In this document: positions 20,297-29,998 of the stretch, one piece after another
Position numbering within the stretch: the first letter of the stretch is position 1
Layout of the letters: each line of letters begins with the position of its first letter
Source of the DNA: Paludibacteraceae bacterium
Lineage (GTDB): Bacteria > Bacteroidota > Bacteroidia > Bacteroidales > Paludibacteraceae
NCBI GenBank assembly: GCA_024400125.1
Contig: JAKSNG010000003.1
Coordinates: 27,711 to 91,710 of the forward strand
Direction of reading: 5' to 3'
DNA: 64,000 bases
Notes under the pieces: model-generated
What the model was told of the DNA's origin: nothing
Database searches by the model: none
What the model saw: the letters and a program-made list of their open reading frames with translations, nothing else
Program-made: the position numbers and the translations under genes

Positions 20297-23200
20297 CTAC
20301 AATACTAAAATCTTGACTACATGGTGATTCTCACCATCTACTGTATTGCATAAAACAGTATAGATTCCTGCTGCAGCACGGTGACCTCGCTGGTCTTTTC
20401 CATCCCATACAGCGGTTCCGCCATTGGAGCGCGTCTTGCAAACTAAATGGCCAGCCGCATCAATGATGTTTACCACCGAGTTTTCCATTAATCCTGTAAT
20501 GGCAATTGTGCCTATATAATTAGGACGAACAGGATTAGGATAAGCGTATGCTTCTGAATAGTCGTCTTGTCCTTGAGAAGCATCACCATGATATGAAATA
20601 AGTCCTTTACTTGTGCCAATGAAGACTTCACCAGTGCGGTCTAAGATAGCAATAGAAGTGATTTCATTAGATAATAATGGTGAGTTCTCTGCGGTGAAAT
20701 GGGATATTTCTTCTAAACCATCTTCCGATACTAAATAAATACCAGACGAAGATGTCCCAATCCATTTACGATTAACACCATCAATAGCGATACATTGTAC
20801 TTGCTCTGTTCCTAACAAGTAATCTGCTAACCCCGTGCCATCTTCACGTGGAATAATCACACGTTGACATTGCTCTGAAGAGAAGAAGTCATAGGAGGCT
20901 GGAATAATAAACAAGCCTTCATCATAACCCACCCATAAGTCTCCATTATGATCTTGCGCCAATGAGTAAATATAATTAGGAGTAATAGCTTTCCCATTTT
21001 GGTCAATAAAACTCCTTCGTTTGATAGTTCGATCATCGTATGAATGATATGGAGTGCCACCATCATCGAATAAGATAAGTCCCGTACTACCTCGGTGTTC
21101 TAAAAACCACTTACGTGCTGGATGTTTGTTATCTTGAATAAGATAAGACGGAGTGTTCAATTCTATTGCTTGTCCGTTGCTTCGTAATGGGAGCCCATAC
21201 CAATGTCCATCAGGACTCATAACATTGAGCGGATAAGCATAACCACCTGTATTCAGTACCCATAGATTTCTCGCAGAATCCAAATAGACACCATCTGTAC
21301 GTACATAGTTGGCTAAATTTGGATCTGATGGACCTAAAGCAGAACGCAAAGTAGAGTTATTATGTGAGTAATTCTTAATCGCTTTTCCGTTTTGATATTC
21401 AATAACTCCCTTGCCATACGATGAAGCATAGAAGTGTCCAGGGTCATTAGGATCAACAGCATAATATAGTAAATCGTTCACATTGACATCTATCTGACTC
21501 TTTGTTTGACTTTTGGTAATAACACTCCAAGTATGATTGGAAGTATTTAGCCAAATAGCATCGCCAGAACGTCCTTCTTGTGACGCCCATCGTCCACCTT
21601 GCGACATCATCAATTGGTCTCCGAATGTCTGTACTCGGAATGCTGTGTTAGAATAAGGACCACTCGGTAAAAACCTCTGGTAATTTCCACTCAGACAACG
21701 CACAATTCCGGAACCATTGGTAGCAACCCAATATGCTTGAGTAGATGAATCAAATGTGGCATCATAAGGCCAATAACGACCTTCTGCTATATCCCATTGA
21801 TTATCGTGCCATGTCATCAAACCTACATCGGAAACTGCTGCAACTAATCGATTATTAGTGTTCTGCATCCATATGTACTGCTTGGTATCGTCTAAAATTT
21901 GCCAAGCGCCATTGAGATAGATGTAAATCTTATTTTTTTGAAGTATGTAGAGTTCATGATTACAACCTACTATTTGCTGGATTTTTTCATTTATTTGAGG
22001 CTTAATAATCCGTTTCCAATTGGCAAAATCCATCATATTACTATGTGTAGAGGTGTAATAAATGGTGTCTGCGGATGCCGCATAAAGTGTATCTCCGACC
22101 ATAGCCAAAGAGGATATATTCACAGATGAAGCATTAGCTCCAATATAATATGTATTCTCTACTTCGCGCTTGCGAATATCAATAGACATAACGCCGAAAG
22201 ACAAACCTAAATAGACCTTGCCTTCATTCATCAAAACAGTATTAACTTGGAAAGGTAAGGTGAAAGATTTGAGATATAAATCAGACATAAGATAGGTCTC
22301 GCCTTTTCGATTTAATAAATCAATGAGATTGTCTTCATAAATGATCATTAATTGGCGCGTTTGTTCATCGTATGCAATATGCTTGACCGAAGACCCATTC
22401 AATCCGTTTCCTTTGGCATAAGTGGTGATTTCCTCAGAAACTTTATCTACAGAAAATAGTGCGCCATTCGCTAAACCAAACACCTTTCTATCTGCATTTT
22501 CAACCTGAGAAACTCGACCATAGGAAAAGTAATTTGTCCAATTGAGCATGGACCCCATATTATCTTGTTGCTCTTGATCGAACTCGGTGTTATTATCCGT
22601 AATGTCTGTGGAATGGTCGGAATATGAGAATAAACCATCTGCAGAACCGATATACATACAATCTAACGGCTCACAATAAGCTAACGAAAAGATATTATTT
22701 GTGGATAAAATGGAATTGGTAACCGTTATATGGTTGAGTAGTGTGCCATCCGATTGAAGAATATAAATACCAGCATTAGTTGCTACCCAAAGATTCCCTT
22801 CTTTATCTTCTGTAATATCATTAATGGTCTCTTCTTTGCCAATCACAACACCATTCTCGTTGGTTGTCATCAGTTGTTGGCATTGATTGGAGGTAAAAAA
22901 ATCTGTTGTATTCGTGATGCAAAGCAGTCCTGTATTTTCTCCACCAAACCAGATGTTACCTTTTTTATCTTGATACAACGCGAGGATGCTTACGGGCGTG
23001 ATGTTTTCTCCATGTTGGTTTTGCCATGTGTCACGGAAAATAGCACGATCATCCGATGCGTCATCCAAAGTGTTATAATCATCCACTAACAATATTCCTA
23101 CTCCAGAACGAAACGTAGCAATCCATTTATATCGTTCTTGTTGATTATCTATGAGTAGGGTTAATGGACAATTACAGATATGAGGAGAACCGTCCACAAT

Positions 23201-24406
23201 AGGATATAAACCTCCCCATTCTCCATTACTTTTCTTGAATACTAAGGGGGCTCCTTCCCCTCCTGCTGACACTGCCCATAATGTACCATTAGAATCTATC
23301 TGTGCTCCTACGCAACGGGTGTAGTTCTTGGGATATAATGGCGCTGCGGTTGTTAGAGTACTATTATCAGGCATAAAGTGATTAATCACATTATCGCCTC
23401 GCATTTCGAATAGTCCTGTTCCATAAGTGGTGACAAAATAATGGTCAGCATCTTGTGGATCTTGCACCACATTCATACAATCTAAGAAAGGGTCATTCGC
23501 AATTTGTTTTTTGACTTGTTCGTTGGTAATATTATGCCACTTGCCATTTTGCAATATCATGATACATCCAGGACGCTTATATTGTGTAGCCCATGCACCA
23601 CCATTGACTATATATAATTTATCACCAAAGCATGCCATTCTATATATTGTATTATTCAATGGACCATTGGGTAAATATGTAAAATCTTCCCCTGTGATAG
23701 AATGTCTCAATACTCCCTTTTCACCTCCCGCTTTCCACAAGTCTCCATGTATATCAATACCCTCTGTTTGTTTCTTTGCGTCGCGTTGCACACGTCCGTT
23801 GTTAGCAGTCTTATGCCAATAACGATAGTCAAGTAGATTATCTTTTAGGTATGCTACATATAGGTTCTTTTGAGAAAAGGCATAGACACTATCTTGATAT
23901 ACCACTACATCTTCTACATTCACTTCTGATGCTTCATCACCAATGTAACAACATTGAACAAAGGTGTGGTCTGTCATACTAAAAGTTAACACACCGAATG
24001 GTTCTGCCATATAAACCACTCCATTGTGGAACGTTATATTATTTGTGGTTTTGGTTGCAGTAATATCTTTGGTATAGAAGTCTGATATATATTGCACTCT
24101 GCCATCCTTGTCGATAATATCCATTTTTCCCGTTTCATATACAACAAGCAGTTGTTGTGAAGTTGGATCATAACCGATATTATGAATATTCGTGCTATGT
24201 AACCCAGTTCCAGAACCATGCAATGTGATTCGCTCCGTTATGATATTTACAGAAAATAATGAGCCATCACTCAATGCATATACTTCGGTTGGGGAAATAG
24301 CAATACTCGTCACGTTGTTATAGGCTAAATGACTTTGCCAAGAAACCGCCATCCCACTTGTTGACAACAAGAAGAGTAGAATGCTTAGTATATATATCTT
24401 TTTCAT
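20297..24406 (-). CDS. porZ: PorZ-like protein with two tandem beta-propeller modules and type IX sorting domain
   Basis: A 1369-residue secreted protein. Residues 1-20 are a signal peptide. Residues about 22-620 and about 622-1270 are two copies of one PorZ-type module: each opens with a similar W-x-Y/F pattern and VYAL/VFGL-x-LFSV (ALSDGSLFSVNII, GLANGALFSVDKV), then I-x-Y-D-x-x-x-x-Q-L and a FGV strand (AEPFGVLTFSM, GLSFGVMSIDI). Residues about 1285-1369 form a C-terminal sorting domain (AYAYPNPVRPNYIGT...GIYTVLCNT). PorZ of Porphyromonas is a single-module surface protein required for type IX secretion, so 1369 residues is nearly twice that size. It is the last gene of an operon with aspA and rdgB. 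Confidence 0.65.
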   Translation of the reverse strand: MKKIYILSILLFLLSTSGMAVSWQSHLAYNNVTSIAISPTEVYALSDGSLFSVNIITERITLHGSGTGLHSTNIHNIGYDPTSQQLLVVYETGKMDIIDKDGRVQYISDFYTKDITATKTTNNITFHNGVVYMAEPFGVLTFSMTDHTFVQCCYIGDEASEVNVEDVVVYQDSVYAFSQKNLYVAYLKDNLLDYRYWHKTANNGRVQRDAKKQTEGIDIHGDLWKAGGEKGVLRHSITGEDFTYLPNGPLNNTIYRMACFGDKLYIVNGGAWATQYKRPGCIMILQNGKWHNITNEQVKKQIANDPFLDCMNVVQDPQDADHYFVTTYGTGLFEMRGDNVINHFMPDNSTLTTAAPLYPKNYTRCVGAQIDSNGTLWAVSAGGEGAPLVFKKSNGEWGGLYPIVDGSPHICNCPLTLLIDNQQERYKWIATFRSGVGILLVDDYNTLDDASDDRAIFRDTWQNQHGENITPVSILALYQDKKGNIWFGGENTGLLCITNTTDFFTSNQCQQLMTTNENGVVIGKEETINDITEDKEGNLWVATNAGIYILQSDGTLLNHITVTNSILSTNNIFSLAYCEPLDCMYIGSADGLFSYSDHSTDITDNNTEFDQEQQDNMGSMLNWTNYFSYGRVSQVENADRKVFGLANGALFSVDKVSEEITTYAKGNGLNGSSVKHIAYDEQTRQLMIIYEDNLIDLLNRKGETYLMSDLYLKSFTLPFQVNTVLMNEGKVYLGLSFGVMSIDIRKREVENTYYIGANASSVNISSLAMVGDTLYAASADTIYYTSTHSNMMDFANWKRIIKPQINEKIQQIVGCNHELYILQKNKIYIYLNGAWQILDDTKQYIWMQNTNNRLVAAVSDVGLMTWHDNQWDIAEGRYWPYDATFDSSTQAYWVATNGSGIVRCLSGNYQRFLPSGPYSNTAFRVQTFGDQLMMSQGGRWASQEGRSGDAIWLNTSNHTWSVITKSQTKSQIDVNVNDLLYYAVDPNDPGHFYASSYGKGVIEYQNGKAIKNYSHNNSTLRSALGPSDPNLANYVRTDGVYLDSARNLWVLNTGGYAYPLNVMSPDGHWYGLPLRSNGQAIELNTPSYLIQDNKHPARKWFLEHRGSTGLILFDDGGTPYHSYDDRTIKRRSFIDQNGKAITPNYIYSLAQDHNGDLWVGYDEGLFIIPASYDFFSSEQCQRVIIPREDGTGLADYLLGTEQVQCIAIDGVNRKWIGTSSSGIYLVSEDGLEEISHFTAENSPLLSNEITSIAILDRTGEVFIGTSKGLISYHGDASQGQDDYSEAYAYPNPVRPNYIGTIAITGLMENSVVNIIDAAGHLVCKTRSNGGTAVWDGKDQRGHRAAAGIYTVLCNTVDGENHHVVKILVL

Positions 24407-24415
24407 TGTTGTAAA

Positions 24416-24994
24416 TTACAATATTTGTTTCAATGCCGCCATAGCACGCGCACGATGACTAATGGAGTTTTTGATTTCAGCAGGTAATTGCGCAAACGTT
24501 TGTTCGTGCCCTGTTGGAATAAATATGGGATCATAGCCAAACCCTCCTTCACCATGTTCTTCGAAAGCAATGGAGCCATTGACAATGCCTTCTACTTGTG
24601 TAACCTCACCTTCTTTAATGAGTGTGATGACGGTTCTAAAACGAGCCGTACGATTGGTCTTTCCTGCTAATTCTACTAGTGCTTTGTGACGATTATTCGC
24701 AGGATTGCTCGGTTCCCCTGCCCAACGTGCAGTATATACCCCAGGCTTACCACCTAAAGCGGATATTTCTAGACCTGTATCATCTGCGAAGACCCAAAAT
24801 TGGAGATTGTGCTGCTGCAACCAAGTGGACACAGTCTGCGCCTTAATAAGCGAATTAGCCTCTAATGTTTCTCCTGTTTCCTCAATCTCTTGTTCAAAAC
24901 CGACATCGTGTAAACTTAAAACTTCGTGGTCAGACAGAATAGCACGAACTTCAGCCAACTTATGAGCATTATTACTGGCAAATATAAGTTTCAT
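24416..24994 (-). CDS. rdgB: XTP/dITP diphosphatase (RdgB/HAM1)
   Basis: Removes non-canonical purine triphosphates (dITP, XTP) from the nucleotide pool. The 192-residue protein shows the HAM1 motifs in order: FASNNAHKLAEVRAIL at the N-terminus, FADDTGLEISALGGKPGVYTAR, GFGYDPIFIP and the C-terminal ISHRARAMAAL. It overlaps aspA by 4 bases (ATGA) and porZ follows 9 bases later, so the three are co-transcribed. Confidence 0.96.
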   Translation of the reverse strand: MKLIFASNNAHKLAEVRAILSDHEVLSLHDVGFEQEIEETGETLEANSLIKAQTVSTWLQQHNLQFWVFADDTGLEISALGGKPGVYTARWAGEPSNPANNRHKALVELAGKTNRTARFRTVITLIKEGEVTQVEGIVNGSIAFEEHGEGGFGYDPIFIPTGHEQTFAQLPAEIKNSISHRARAMAALKQIL

Positions 24995-26424
24995 CGGCGT
25001 GGTTTGATATCCAATTTAACAGGACGAATCATGTTTTCTGGACTAAGAATTGTATCTAACTCTTCTTTCGTAAGAATACCATGTTCAAGTACTAATTCAT
25101 AAACACCACGACCTGTAGCAAGGGCTTCTTTTGCTATTTTAGTGGAGTTCTTATACCCAATGATTGGATTTAAAGCCGTCACAATACCGATGCTACCTTT
25201 GATATAGTTTTCGCAGCGTGTTTTGTCTGCTTTAATGCCTTCTATACAGAACTTACGCAATACATCAAAACCATTCATCATGATTTCCGCAGACTCGAAG
25301 CAGCACTGTGCCATCGTTGGTTCTGCCATATTCAGTTCCATTTGCGCAGCTTCATTGCACATTGCTACACAGAGGTCGTTGCCAATCACTTTGTAACTGA
25401 TCTGGTTCATTACTTCAGGAATAACAGGATTTACTTTACCTGGCATAATCGAACTACCAGGTTGACGAGCAGGTAGCTCCAATTCATGCAGTCCACATTT
25501 AGGACCTGATCCCAAAAGACGTAAATCATTACATATTTTGTTCATTTTAGTGGCTATGCGTCGGAGAACGCTGGAATATCCCACCATGCAACTGGTATCG
25601 CTTGTAGCTGCTACTAAGTCCGCAGCTAATACTACATTCCATCCTGTCGCTTGAGCTATGGCAGCGGTGCATTTTTCTGCATAACCTGGTTGTGCACAAA
25701 TACCAGTGCCAATAGCTGTTGCCCCCATGTTAATGGTTAGGAACTCTTCAGCGGCATCATTCAAGTGTTTAACTTCATCTCTTAGAATAGAAGCAAACGC
25801 ACCAAAAGTTTGACCCAATGTCATTGGTACTGCATCTTCAAGTTGAGTACGACCCATTTTGAGAACATCCTTAAACTCAATAGCCTTGGCCTCAAATGCC
25901 GCAATCAGTTGTTCAAAATGTTTGACAAACTCTTTATTGGTTGCATACAATCCTAAATGAATAGCTGTTGGGTAAGCATCATTGGTTGATTGTGCGCAAT
26001 TGACATGGTCATTGGGAGAGCAGTATTGGTATTCGCCAGGCTGATGCCCCATAATTTGCAACGCACGATTAGCAATAACTTCATTAGCATTCATGTTGGT
26101 GGTCGTTCCTGCACCACCTTGAATCATATCTACAGGGAACATCTCATGGTGTTGACCAGCAAGCAACTCCTCACATGCCTTACGAATGCCTGTATATTGC
26201 TCGTCTGTGAGAAGACCTAACGAATGATTTGCCTCTGCCGCTCCAAGTTTGGTGTATGCCAAACCATGAATGAATGTAGGATAATCACTTAACTTGAATT
26301 TAGAAATTGGGAAGTTCTCAATACCGCGTTGCGTTTGAACACCATAAAGAGCTTCAATTGGAATTTGCAATTCGCCTATCAGATCACTTTCTGTGCGAGT
26401 TTTACCACTAAAATGAATAGCCAT
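24991..26424 (-). CDS. aspA: aspartate ammonia-lyase
   Basis: Deaminates aspartate to fumarate. The start at 26424 is chosen rather than 26505, because the -7 box of the promoter (26458-26451) lies between them. The 477-residue protein carries the fumarase/aspartase signature GSSIMPGKVNPVIPEV with the catalytic Ser loop, and MIQGGAGTTTNMNANEVIANRA, whose wording is that of aspartases rather than fumarase C. FumC is the main alternative. First gene of the aspA-rdgB-porZ operon and divergent from the DUF2147 gene. Confidence 0.9.
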   Translation of the reverse strand: MAIHFSGKTRTESDLIGELQIPIEALYGVQTQRGIENFPISKFKLSDYPTFIHGLAYTKLGAAEANHSLGLLTDEQYTGIRKACEELLAGQHHEMFPVDMIQGGAGTTTNMNANEVIANRALQIMGHQPGEYQYCSPNDHVNCAQSTNDAYPTAIHLGLYATNKEFVKHFEQLIAAFEAKAIEFKDVLKMGRTQLEDAVPMTLGQTFGAFASILRDEVKHLNDAAEEFLTINMGATAIGTGICAQPGYAEKCTAAIAQATGWNVVLAADLVAATSDTSCMVGYSSVLRRIATKMNKICNDLRLLGSGPKCGLHELELPARQPGSSIMPGKVNPVIPEVMNQISYKVIGNDLCVAMCNEAAQMELNMAEPTMAQCCFESAEIMMNGFDVLRKFCIEGIKADKTRCENYIKGSIGIVTALNPIIGYKNSTKIAKEALATGRGVYELVLEHGILTKEELDTILSPENMIRPVKLDIKPRR

Positions 26425-26450
26425 AATACAAAATTTATTTAAATTGCCCA

Positions 26451-26482
26451 CAAAATTACAACAATATTTGCATATATGCAAA
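26451..26482 (-). promoter_or_regulatory. promoter of aspA-rdgB-porZ, overlapping a divergent promoter
   Basis: Minus strand TTTG (26482-26479), 20 bases, TAATTTTG (26458-26451). Its -33 box is one end of the palindrome TTTGCATATATGCAAA (26467-26482), whose other end is the -33 box of the plus-strand promoter. Confidence 0.8.
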
Positions 26483-26499
26483 TTTTTGAGTACTTTTGC
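26467..26499 (+). promoter_or_regulatory. promoter of the DUF2147-panD-tgt operon
   Basis: TTTG (26467-26470), 20 bases, TACTTTTGC (26491-26499). It shares the 16-bp palindrome with the aspA promoter. The ATG follows 22 bases after the -7 box. Confidence 0.85.
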
Positions 26500-26520
26500 G
26501 CGCAATTTTGTGAAATTAAT

Positions 26521-26949
26521 ATGAAAAAGATGGTATTTTTAGCCTTTGTGGGGCTATTTTGTATGTGCGCGTATGGTCAAGTAGATCAAATCGTGGGCGA
26601 TTGGAAAACTGTGGATGACAAGACGGGAGATAGTTTCTCGATTGTTTCTATCTATGCAGGAAATAATGGTTTGTATTATGGCAAGATTAGTAAAATGCTT
26701 GTTGGACAAGATCTAGTATGTGACTTATGTGAGGGTGCTGATCATAATCGACCATTGGAAGGTTTGGTGATCATTCGTGACATGAAAGCCATCGATGGCG
26801 AATTGCGTGAAGGAAAAGTGTTAGACCCAGAATCGGGCAAGTTTTACTATGGTAAGATTTATCTTAAGGATGGTAAGTTAGTACTGCGTGGTAGCCTTGA
26901 TAAACGCGGTTTCTTAGGACGTAACCAAACATGGGTTCCTGCCAACTAA
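26521..26949 (+). CDS. secreted DUF2147 protein
   Basis: A 142-residue protein with a signal peptide (MKKMVFLAFVGLFCMCAYGQ) followed by a DUF2147 domain. The start of the domain has the typical IVGDWKTVDDKTGDSFSIV, and the rest has LCEGADHNRPLEGLVIIRDM and the closing LVLRGSLDKRGFLGRNQTWV. The biochemical role of the family is not known; it is thought to be a small beta-barrel in the periplasm. The ATG at 26521 is the first after the -7 box (the frame opens earlier inside the promoter). First gene of the operon with panD, 12 bases on. Confidence 0.88.
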   Translation: MKKMVFLAFVGLFCMCAYGQVDQIVGDWKTVDDKTGDSFSIVSIYAGNNGLYYGKISKMLVGQDLVCDLCEGADHNRPLEGLVIIRDMKAIDGELREGKVLDPESGKFYYGKIYLKDGKLVLRGSLDKRGFLGRNQTWVPAN

Positions 26950-26961
26950 TTATAAAATTCT

Positions 26962-27303
26962 ATGTTACTCAATATACTCAAATCAAAAATTCACCGCGTG
27001 ACGGTGACGGAGGCCAATTTGGATTACGTAGGAAGCATCACTATAGATGAGGCCTTGATGGAAGCTGCAAACATATTGTCTGGTGAACGTGTGCAAGTGG
27101 TTGACAATACGAATGGTGCACGGCTAGAAACGTATGTTATCCCTGGAAAAAGAAATAGTGGATGTATCTGTATGAACGGCGCAGCAGCCCATTTGATGCA
27201 AGTCGGTGATACGGTTATTATCATGGCATACGCATTGATGACTCCAGAAGAAGCCAAGAACTTTAAACCACATATTGTTTTTCCGAACAACAATAAACTC
27301 TAA
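26962..27303 (+). CDS. panD: aspartate 1-decarboxylase
   Basis: Makes beta-alanine for pantothenate from aspartate. The 113-residue protein is a pyruvoyl enzyme: self-cleavage between Gly and Ser of YVGSIT (Ser25) creates the cofactor. [18 protein letters not shown] and [16 protein letters not shown] are family signatures. It overlaps tgt by one base (TAATG). Interesting neighbour: aspA, another aspartate-consuming enzyme, is divergently transcribed from the shared promoter region, which would allow opposing use of aspartate to be co-regulated. Confidence 0.96.
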   Translation: MLLNILKSKIHRVTVTEANLDYVGSITIDEALMEAANILSGERVQVVDNTNGARLETYVIPGKRNSGCICMNGAAAHLMQVGDTVIIMAYALMTPEEAKNFKPHIVFPNNNKL

Positions 27304-28433
27304 TGTTTTTTGAATTAAAGAACACAGACTCCTCTTCCGCGGCGCGTGCGGGTGTTTTACATACGGATCATGGTGATATCATGACCCCGATTTTTATGCC
27401 TGTAGGTACGGTGGGAACTGTTAAAGGTGTCCAACGCCGAGAGTTAGAAGAAGACATTCATGCTCAAATCATATTAGGTAATACCTATCATTTATTCCTG
27501 CGCCCTGGAACGCAAATCTTACGTCAAGCTGGCGGGTTGCATCGTTTCGAAGGATGGACTCGTCCTATTTTGACGGATTCTGGCGGTTATCAGGTGTTTT
27601 CATTAACAGACATCCGTAAGATGACGGAAGAAGGAGTACAATTCTCGTCTCATATTGATGGTCGTAAATTAATGTTTACTCCTGAATCGGTGATGGATAT
27701 TGAACGAGAAATAGGTGCCGATATTATGATGGCATTTGACGAGTGTTGTCCAGGAACGGCAGACAAAACCTATGCGCGTCAGTCTATGGAAAGGACACAT
27801 CGCTGGCTAAACCGTTGTATAGAGCGATTCGATAGTACAGATGATTTGTATGGCTACAAACAACATCTTTTTCCCATTGTACAAGGATGTACATATCCAG
27901 ACCTCCGTCAAGAGGCCGCTAAGCGCTTAAGAGATTTGGATCGTGATGGCTATGCCATAGGAGGACTTGCGGTAGGTGAACCAACAGAAGTAATGTACGA
28001 GATGATTGATGTGGTTAATGATATCCTGCCGACAAATAAACCACGTTATTTAATGGGAGTTGGAACGCCTTGGAATATTTTAGAAGGTATTGCTCGTGGT
28101 GTGGATATGTTCGACTGCGTGATGCCTACTCGTAATGGACGTAATGGACAGATTTTTACTTGGCAAGGTGTAATGAATATGCGCAATAAGAAGTGGGAAG
28201 ATGATTTTACAGAACTGGACCCAACTGGAACTTCATTTGTTGACCATTCGTACACGCGCGCGTACGTTCATCATTTAATACACGCGCAAGAAATGTTAGG
28301 ATTGGAAATCTTATCTATTCACAACTTAGCATTCTATCTCGAGTTAGTGCGTACAGCACGTGAGCATATTGTGTTAGGTGATTATGGTAATTGGGCGCAT
28401 GCGATTTTACCCCAAATCATGCATAGATGTTAA
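27303..28433 (+). CDS. tgt: queuine tRNA-ribosyltransferase
   Basis: Exchanges guanine-34 of His/Asp/Asn/Tyr tRNAs for preQ1. The 376-residue TIM barrel has Asp92 in LTDSGGYQVFSL, GGLAVGEP, and the nucleophile Asp271 in FDCVMPTRNGRNG. The zinc site is odd: where E. coli Tgt has CDCYTC before the YSRAYL motif, this protein has PTGTSFVDHSYTRAYV, with no Cys at all. Only the His of IHNL (the fourth ligand) is kept. I believe many Bacteroidetes Tgt enzymes look like this but could not check. Overlaps panD and the following lptF/G gene. Confidence 0.93.
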   Translation: MFFELKNTDSSSAARAGVLHTDHGDIMTPIFMPVGTVGTVKGVQRRELEEDIHAQIILGNTYHLFLRPGTQILRQAGGLHRFEGWTRPILTDSGGYQVFSLTDIRKMTEEGVQFSSHIDGRKLMFTPESVMDIEREIGADIMMAFDECCPGTADKTYARQSMERTHRWLNRCIERFDSTDDLYGYKQHLFPIVQGCTYPDLRQEAAKRLRDLDRDGYAIGGLAVGEPTEVMYEMIDVVNDILPTNKPRYLMGVGTPWNILEGIARGVDMFDCVMPTRNGRNGQIFTWQGVMNMRNKKWEDDFTELDPTGTSFVDHSYTRAYVHHLIHAQEMLGLEILSIHNLAFYLELVRTAREHIVLGDYGNWAHAILPQIMHRC

Positions 28434-29503
28434 AACGTATAGATCGATATATTGTTGGTAAGTTCTTAGGCACATTCTTTCTTTCGATTGTGCTTATCTT
28501 GAGTATCGCTATTGTTTTTGACTTGACTGAAAAATTGGATGACTTCTATGAAGAACAATTGACAGCTAAAGAAATAATCTTTGGTTATTACATCCATTTT
28601 ATTCCGTACTATGCGAATATGTTTAGTTCGCTGTTCATTTTCCTATCTGTTATCTTCTTTACCTCTAAATTAGCAGGGAATAGTGAGATTATTGCCATCT
28701 TAGCATCTGGTGTCAGTTATGAACGTTTTTTAATGCCGTATTTTCTATCTGCTTTTCTGCTCTTTGGATTGCAAGTGTGGTTATCAGGTTTCGTTATTCC
28801 TCCTGCTTCAGAGAAATTACTTACATTTACAGATAAACATGTGGAAGCATTTTCGTCAGAGAATGCACGAAATGTACAACTCAAAATAGATGAGCATACT
28901 ATTCTCTATATGGAGTCATTCCAAAGTCGTACGCGTATCGGTTACCGTGCTTCATTAGAGACGTTTGAAGGTAAAACTTTACGCTCACGTATTGTAGCGG
29001 ACCGTGTTCGCTGTGACTCTAACTACCATTGGCATTTTGAAAATTACACTCACCGTAAGTTTGAGGGAATGAAAGAAGAACTAATTCGCGGCTATCGTTT
29101 AGATACTATTCTAAATTTGGAGCCACAGGATATTTTTATGACAGCGGAGAATGCTCAAATGATGACCAATCCTGAATTGCGTGCGTATATGCGTAGACAA
29201 CAGGAACGCGGTAGTGGAAACTTGAATGCATTTAAGACAGAGTATCACAAACGTTGGGCAGGAACTATTGGCGCGTTCATTATGACCTTGCTTGGAGTAA
29301 CAATGAGTAGTAAAAAAGTTAGAGGAGGTATGGGCAAAAACCTGGGTGTGGGTATTCTGTTGACTGCATTATATATTCTATTTTCTACGGTAAGTACCAC
29401 TTTCTCCGTATCTGGAGTAATGACTCCATTCATAGCAGCATGGTTACCCAATTTTGTTTTCTTAGGTATAGGTGTATATCTCTATTTCCAAGTTCGTAAG
29501 TGA
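28427..29503 (+). CDS. LptF/LptG-family permease
   Basis: A 358-residue membrane protein of the YjgP/YjgQ family that forms the transmembrane part of the LptBFG ABC exporter moving lipopolysaccharide from the inner membrane. It starts with the conserved LKRIDRYIVGKFLGTFF and has three N-terminal hydrophobic helices, a large periplasmic beta-jellyroll (about residues 130-270) and three C-terminal helices (MTLLGVTMSSKKVRGGMGKN is the typical loop before the last two). Which of LptF or LptG it is cannot be decided here. It overlaps tgt by 7 bases and a GtrA gene follows. Confidence 0.88.
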   Translation: MLKRIDRYIVGKFLGTFFLSIVLILSIAIVFDLTEKLDDFYEEQLTAKEIIFGYYIHFIPYYANMFSSLFIFLSVIFFTSKLAGNSEIIAILASGVSYERFLMPYFLSAFLLFGLQVWLSGFVIPPASEKLLTFTDKHVEAFSSENARNVQLKIDEHTILYMESFQSRTRIGYRASLETFEGKTLRSRIVADRVRCDSNYHWHFENYTHRKFEGMKEELIRGYRLDTILNLEPQDIFMTAENAQMMTNPELRAYMRRQQERGSGNLNAFKTEYHKRWAGTIGAFIMTLLGVTMSSKKVRGGMGKNLGVGILLTALYILFSTVSTTFSVSGVMTPFIAAWLPNFVFLGIGVYLYFQVRK

Positions 29504-29507
29504 TTCT

Positions 29508-29993
29508 ATGATTAGCATTCAATCGTTCATTATTAGAGTTATCGACTGGTTCTATCGCCCATTTAAAAGTTGGATGAGTATAGAATTATTCCGCTATGCC
29601 GCTTGTGGCGGCGGAAACCTGGTGTTGGATTGGGTACTCTATTTTATTACATACAATTTCATTATCGGGCATGATTTGATTTACTTATCGTTCCCGTTTA
29701 CCATCTGCCTTACACCACATATTGCTTCTCTGTGCATCGTGTTCCCTATTACTTTATTGACGGGTTTTTGGTTGCAACGTAATATTACTTTCACGCAGTC
29801 TAGTTTGCATAGTGTACGACAACTGCTGCGTTATGTCTCTGTGGTTGCACTTAATTTAGCGATTAACTATTGGGGCTTAAAACTGTGTGTTGAAGTGTGG
29901 GCTTGGTATCCAACTCCCAGTAAAATTACTATCACACTCTTGACTGTAATAGTGTCCTTCTTTGGACAAAAATACTTCTCATTTAGAAAATAA
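29508..29993 (+). CDS. GtrA-family membrane protein
   Basis: A 161-residue protein with four hydrophobic segments and the N-terminal family pattern LFRYAACGGGNLVLDWVLYF. GtrA-like proteins are thought to flip or help assemble polyprenyl-linked sugars for surface glycans, but the role here is unproven. The start at 29508 is chosen since it is the first ATG after the previous stop (29503), with a 4-base gap. The stop codon lies 5 bases from the convergent exonuclease gene. Confidence 0.8.
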   Translation: MISIQSFIIRVIDWFYRPFKSWMSIELFRYAACGGGNLVLDWVLYFITYNFIIGHDLIYLSFPFTICLTPHIASLCIVFPITLLTGFWLQRNITFTQSSLHSVRQLLRYVSVVALNLAINYWGLKLCVEVWAWYPTPSKITITLLTVIVSFFGQKYFSFRK

Positions 29994-29998
29994 AGCAC

